Assembly (NCBI RefSeq): GCF_005860805.1
Contig: NZ_VCEJ01000002.1
Location: 248,001-312,000 of the forward strand
DNA length: 64,000 bases
Direction: 5' to 3'
Source of the DNA: Dyadobacter luticola
Lineage (GTDB): Bacteria; Bacteroidota; Bacteroidia; Cytophagales; Spirosomataceae
In this document: in pieces, positions 61,099 through 64,000 of the stretch
Position numbering within the stretch: the first letter of the stretch is position 1
Layout: every line of letters begins with the position of its first letter
The notes under the pieces: model-generated
The model's database searches: none
Seen by the model: only the letters and a program-made list of their open reading frames with translations
Told to the model about the DNA's origin: nothing
Translations under genes and position numbers: made by a program

Positions 61099-61875
61099 TT
61101 AGTGGCAGCAGCTGCCGGGGTCTTTTTTGAAATCTTCGTATTTGTCGTGGTGACGCATCCAGTCCATGATCACGTCTTCATTGCGGCCTTTGGGTGTGAA
61201 ATCGAGGAAATTGTGGGCGCCGATGAGCACGTCGCCGCCGCGTGCGTAGGCGGAGTAGGTGTGGTAAATGTTACCTTCCTCATCTTTATAAAAAACGCTT
61301 GTCCCCGGCGACTCGGTGCCTGAATCGTGCTTGGCGTACTCGTAATTATAGTAAACCTGCCCTTTTTCGATCTGTTCATCAGTAAAAGAAACGTGATAAT
61401 CGTAATTGAAATCACTGCTGAAAGACGATACCCACTCAAATTTCCACTCCATCCGCTTTTTAAAAGGCAAGATCGTCGCCAGCGGCGCCCTCGAAACTAC
61501 CACGACCGACACATCGTGGTGCGCCAGATGCAGGTTCGCGCCATCAATGTGATCGGCTAGAAATGAACATCCCGGGCATCCTTCTTCCCACTCCGGGGCA
61601 AACATGAAATGATAAATCAGCAGCTGGCTGTTCTTCCCAAAGAGGCCCGACAATGTTACCGGCCCATGCGTACTTTCGAAAGTATAGTTCTTGTCCACTT
61701 TTGTCCACGGAAGCGCGCGTCGCTCGGCACTCAGCTCATCTTGCAGCCTCGATAACTCTTTTTCCTTGACCAACAGCTGTTTACGTGCAGTAATCCAATC
61801 CTGCTGAGAAACCACAGGATGGTTTGAATACTTTTCCTCTGAAATATCACTCAGCATTTCCTGTTGCTTTTCCAT
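61099..61875 (-). CDS. DUF899 thioredoxin-like protein
   Basis: 258 residues from the ATG at 61875 (MEKQQEMLSDISEEKYSNHP); the frame extends to 62049 but that part is not conserved-looking. The DUF899 pattern is visible: DWITARKQLLVKEKELSRLQ, DELSAERRALPWTKVDKNYT, FMFAPEWEEGCPGCSFLADH with a CxxC redox-type motif (CPGC) and GTSVFYKDEEGNIYHTYSAY. Function is unknown. It converges on nothing but ends 100 bp from the start of the divergent HxlR gene. Confidence 0.87.
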   Translation of the reverse strand: MEKQQEMLSDISEEKYSNHPVVSQQDWITARKQLLVKEKELSRLQDELSAERRALPWTKVDKNYTFESTHGPVTLSGLFGKNSQLLIYHFMFAPEWEEGCPGCSFLADHIDGANLHLAHHDVSVVVVSRAPLATILPFKKRMEWKFEWVSSFSSDFNYDYHVSFTDEQIEKGQVYYNYEYAKHDSGTESPGTSVFYKDEEGNIYHTYSAYARGGDVLIGAHNFLDFTPKGRNEDVIMDWMRHHDKYEDFKKDPGSCCH

Positions 61876-62060
61876 GATTTCAAAAAGTTTGTTTTTTATA
61901 CAAATCTCACATTTAATTATATAATAAACAGTGTGGAAATAGCCGAATTTGGGGGGCATTTGAGACAATGTGCGGTTGGTGGAGACGCTTCTGGTATGAT
62001 TGTTTAACATTCCCTGGCAGAATACATAATTGTTAAGATTAATCAACAAACATACAGATC

Positions 62061-62603
62061 ATGAAAACCTTAAAATTCAATCTCATCGCATTAACGATCT
62101 TCGGATCGGCAGTAGCTTACGGTCAGACTACTACAACGCCTTCATCGTCATCGTCTTCCAGCAGCTCGCCAAGCTCGACTACGACGCAGCCGGCAACAGT
62201 TCCAGGAAGCAATCTGCAGCCTTCAACATTGCCGGGAGCTTCTAAACCAGGCAGCACCACAACGCAGCCAGGTAACTCGACGACACCAAATATGAAGACG
62301 CAGCCATCAACAGTTCCACCGGGAACCGTGCCTGATAGGTCTACATCGCCGACTACCACTAATCCGGTAACGACGCCAGAATCATCAAACAACGTTCCAA
62401 GAACCGGATCACAGTCAACTACGTCGCCAGGAACAGTACCTTCATCAACACTTCCAGGTACTACAACTCCTAACGCAAACGTACCAGCTACAACCACTTA
62501 TCCATCGACGACATCGCCTACAAGCACTACACCGTCGACAGCATTGCCAGGAACTTCTACTTCGCCATCGACAACTTCCGGCGGAACGATTCCTAGAAAA
62601 TAA
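62061..62603 (+). CDS. Secreted Ser/Thr/Pro-rich low-complexity protein
   Basis: 180 residues with a signal peptide (LIALTIFGSAVAYGQ). Nearly all of the mature chain is Ser, Thr, Pro, Gly and Asn in short repeats (STLPG, TVPG, TTSP and a run of nine Ser), so it is disordered and a likely target of O-glycosylation. It is probably a surface or matrix protein; no fold or family can be assigned. A terminator follows at 62641. Confidence 0.75.
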   Translation: MKTLKFNLIALTIFGSAVAYGQTTTTPSSSSSSSSSPSSTTTQPATVPGSNLQPSTLPGASKPGSTTTQPGNSTTPNMKTQPSTVPPGTVPDRSTSPTTTNPVTTPESSNNVPRTGSQSTTSPGTVPSSTLPGTTTPNANVPATTTYPSTTSPTSTTPSTALPGTSTSPSTTSGGTIPRK

Positions 62604-62640
62604 TTGGATCGGATGTTATTGTAACCAAACTAAATATGAA

Positions 62641-62671
62641 AGCCTGCCAGAGAAATTTGGCAGGCTTTTTT
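62641..62671 (+). terminator. Intrinsic terminator after the Ser/Thr/Pro-rich gene
   Basis: Perfect 9-bp stem agcctgcca / tggcaggct (62641-62649 and 62658-62666), 8-nt loop and a run of T. Confidence 0.9.
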
Positions 62672-62823
62672 ACATGTAGACCTATTTCGTCCACACAATG
62701 TGTAGTAATTCTTCAAATAATCCCTCTTAAAATTCTTTTTGTATAATTATTGACAATTTCGCTTGATGTGGGCAACAAGTCGTAAGTTAGTAGTAGAATC
62801 CAAACTGAAATGATCCTGCGTGC

Positions 62824-64000
62824 ATGAAAATACATTTGCTACTTATTTTTCTGGTCTTTTTTTCAGCGGTGAAAGCCCAGGAGGCCGACCCGATCACACG
62901 CATGATTGAAATTGCAAAAATTGAAAAGCGTGCGCATGAAAAGTTGCACCGTGCTGAAAGAACTTCTGCACTGACCAGTGCTTCCCAAAACTTCAATGTT
63001 AACTATTATCGCTGCGAGTGGGAGGTGACGCCTACCGTCCAGTTTATCTCCGGAAAAGTGACCAGCCACTATCAGACTACCGCCGCCGGAAGCAGCATTG
63101 CATTTGACCTCGCAAACAACCTGACGGTTTCTTCGGTAACACAAAGAAATGTAGCCATACCATTCACACAGGGCAATAACACATTGACAATCAACTTTCC
63201 GGTAGCATTCGGAACGGGGGTGAAAGATTCGGTAACTGTGGTTTACGCCGGGCAACCGACAGGTGCAGATGGCTATTTTACGGTTTCGACGCACGGCAGC
63301 GCCGCCGCGGCCAAGCCGGTTTTGTGGACGTTGAGCGAGCCTTTTGGTAGCCGTGAATGGTGGCCGTGTAAAAATGGCCTGGACGACAAAGCCGATTCCA
63401 TCGATGTTTACATCACACATCCATCGGCTTATAAAGGTGTGGCAAATGGTATACAAGTATCACAAACCAATATTGCGGGCAGCAAAACAGTCACGCACTG
63501 GAAACACCGCTATCCGATTGCTTCCTACCTGGTGAGCCTGGCTGTTGCCGACTATACGGTACTCAACAATTCCGTAATGGTAGGGGCCGACAACATTGCA
63601 ATGCAGACATTCTGCTATGCCGATGGGCTGGCAAATTTTACAAATGGCGCGAACATCGCCATGGATGCCATTTCACTGTTTAGCGCCCAATTTGGCACAT
63701 ATCCGTTCAAAAATGAAAAATATGGCCACGTGCAGTTTGATGGCGGCGGCGGGATGGAGCACCAGACAAATTCTTTTATGACCTCGATGGACCAGGGATT
63801 GATCTCACATGAATTGGGGCATCAGTGGTTTGGCGATAAGGTAACGTGCGCCAGTTGGGAGGATATCTGGCTGAATGAAGGTTTTGCCACACATTTACAA
63901 TATATGTATTCGGAGTACAAGCAGCCGCAGAATACGACCTCCAACCGTACTGCGGTAGTCAATTTCATTACTTCGGCGCCGGACGGCTCGGTGCGGGTGG
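62824..64000 (+). CDS. M1-family zinc aminopeptidase, N-terminal part (runs past the window)
   Basis: 392 codons are visible with no stop before the window ends. A signal peptide (MKIHLLLIFLVFFSAVKAQ) precedes the M1 N-terminal beta domain (PVLWTLSEPFGSREWWPCKN) and the catalytic domain: GGGMEHQ (a variant of GAMEN), HELGHQWFGD with His329, Glu330 and His333, and the third zinc ligand Glu352 in LNEGFATH. All catalytic residues are present. It is exported and would trim peptides in the periplasm or outside. The C-terminal domain and any sorting tail are outside the window. Confidence 0.93.
   Translation, partial: MKIHLLLIFLVFFSAVKAQEADPITRMIEIAKIEKRAHEKLHRAERTSALTSASQNFNVNYYRCEWEVTPTVQFISGKVTSHYQTTAAGSSIAFDLANNLTVSSVTQRNVAIPFTQGNNTLTINFPVAFGTGVKDSVTVVYAGQPTGADGYFTVSTHGSAAAAKPVLWTLSEPFGSREWWPCKNGLDDKADSIDVYITHPSAYKGVANGIQVSQTNIAGSKTVTHWKHRYPIASYLVSLAVADYTVLNNSVMVGADNIAMQTFCYADGLANFTNGANIAMDAISLFSAQFGTYPFKNEKYGHVQFDGGGGMEHQTNSFMTSMDQGLISHELGHQWFGDKVTCASWEDIWLNEGFATHLQYMYSEYKQPQNTTSNRTAVVNFITSAPDGSVRV

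Noticed and set aside
62123..62497. 124-codon minus-strand frame rich in Val, Gly and Asp opposite the Ser/Thr/Pro-rich gene
   Set aside because: It arises from reading the repetitive sense sequence backwards, and the plus-strand protein has a signal peptide and terminator.
1..64000. CRISPR array, tRNA, rRNA, integrase or insertion sequence
   Set aside because: I looked for spaced direct repeats, cloverleaf ends, transposase motifs and phage genes in the visible sequence and saw none. A search with dedicated tools would be needed to exclude short tRNA fragments.

Overview
The window looks like chromosomal DNA of a Bacteroidota bacterium, most likely a Cytophagales member close to Dyadobacter (an inference from protein types, not from a search). 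Pointers are families typical of that group (DUF2723 membrane protein, DUF4159, DUF4175, DUF4097-type proteins, a LytTR regulator beside a hybrid kinase, PadR next to a long FtsX/MacB permease, GH9 cellulase, a sugar dehydrogenase fused to PKD, cytochrome c and a carbohydrate-binding region) and several TAnnTTTG promoter elements, the -7 box of Bacteroidota. I see no rRNA, tRNA, CRISPR array, transposase, integrase or phage gene. Both ends cut genes: a probable FAD/NAD(P)-binding protein at the left and an M1 aminopeptidase at the right.

Layout. 1-5.3 kb: FAD protein end, exonuclease III, and a three-gene molybdenum hydroxylase operon (PaoABC type, Tat signal on the Fe-S subunit). 5.3-9.0 kb (minus strand): secreted barrel-like protein, hybrid histidine kinase with receiver and HPt, LytTR regulator. 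9.2-14.6 kb: secreted, lipoprotein and enzyme genes. 14.7-22.2 kb: three type II toxin-antitoxin modules (HigBA, PIN/VapBC, RelE/HigB-Xre) interleaved with an MBL hydrolase, a large sugar dehydrogenase and a nucleotide pyrophosphatase-like gene. 22.3-28.4 kb: Dabb protein, GH9 cellulase, acyl-CoA dehydrogenase, thioredoxin-like protein, orphan receiver.

28.6-42.4 kb is the most notable block: ten genes all on the plus strand, tldD-tldE-tldD-tldE, DUF4159, MoxR ATPase, DUF58, BatA-type membrane protein, DUF4175 and a last two-ended membrane protein. Spacing is 12-41 bp or overlapping except for one 196-bp gap that carries a long REP-like palindrome. Both TldD copies keep HExxxH and have twin-arginine signals; both TldE partners lack a signal. 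The block reads as a MoxR/von Willebrand-type envelope system wired to a duplicated TldD/TldE metallopeptidase, with no function I can name.

42.3-50.3 kb: TPR protein, PadR-FtsX permease pair, then an ECF sigma factor, an overlapping membrane anti-sigma-like protein with HEAT-like repeats, two DUF4097-like exported proteins and a lipoprotein. 50.8-53.2 kb: sensor kinase, LuxR-type regulator, a 44-residue membrane ORF and a terminator. 53.3-64 kb: DUF2723 protein, GH13 enzyme whose start codon lies in a perfect hairpin, ankyrin protein, secreted unknown, HxlR regulator, DUF899 protein, Ser/Thr/Pro-rich secreted protein, M1 peptidase.
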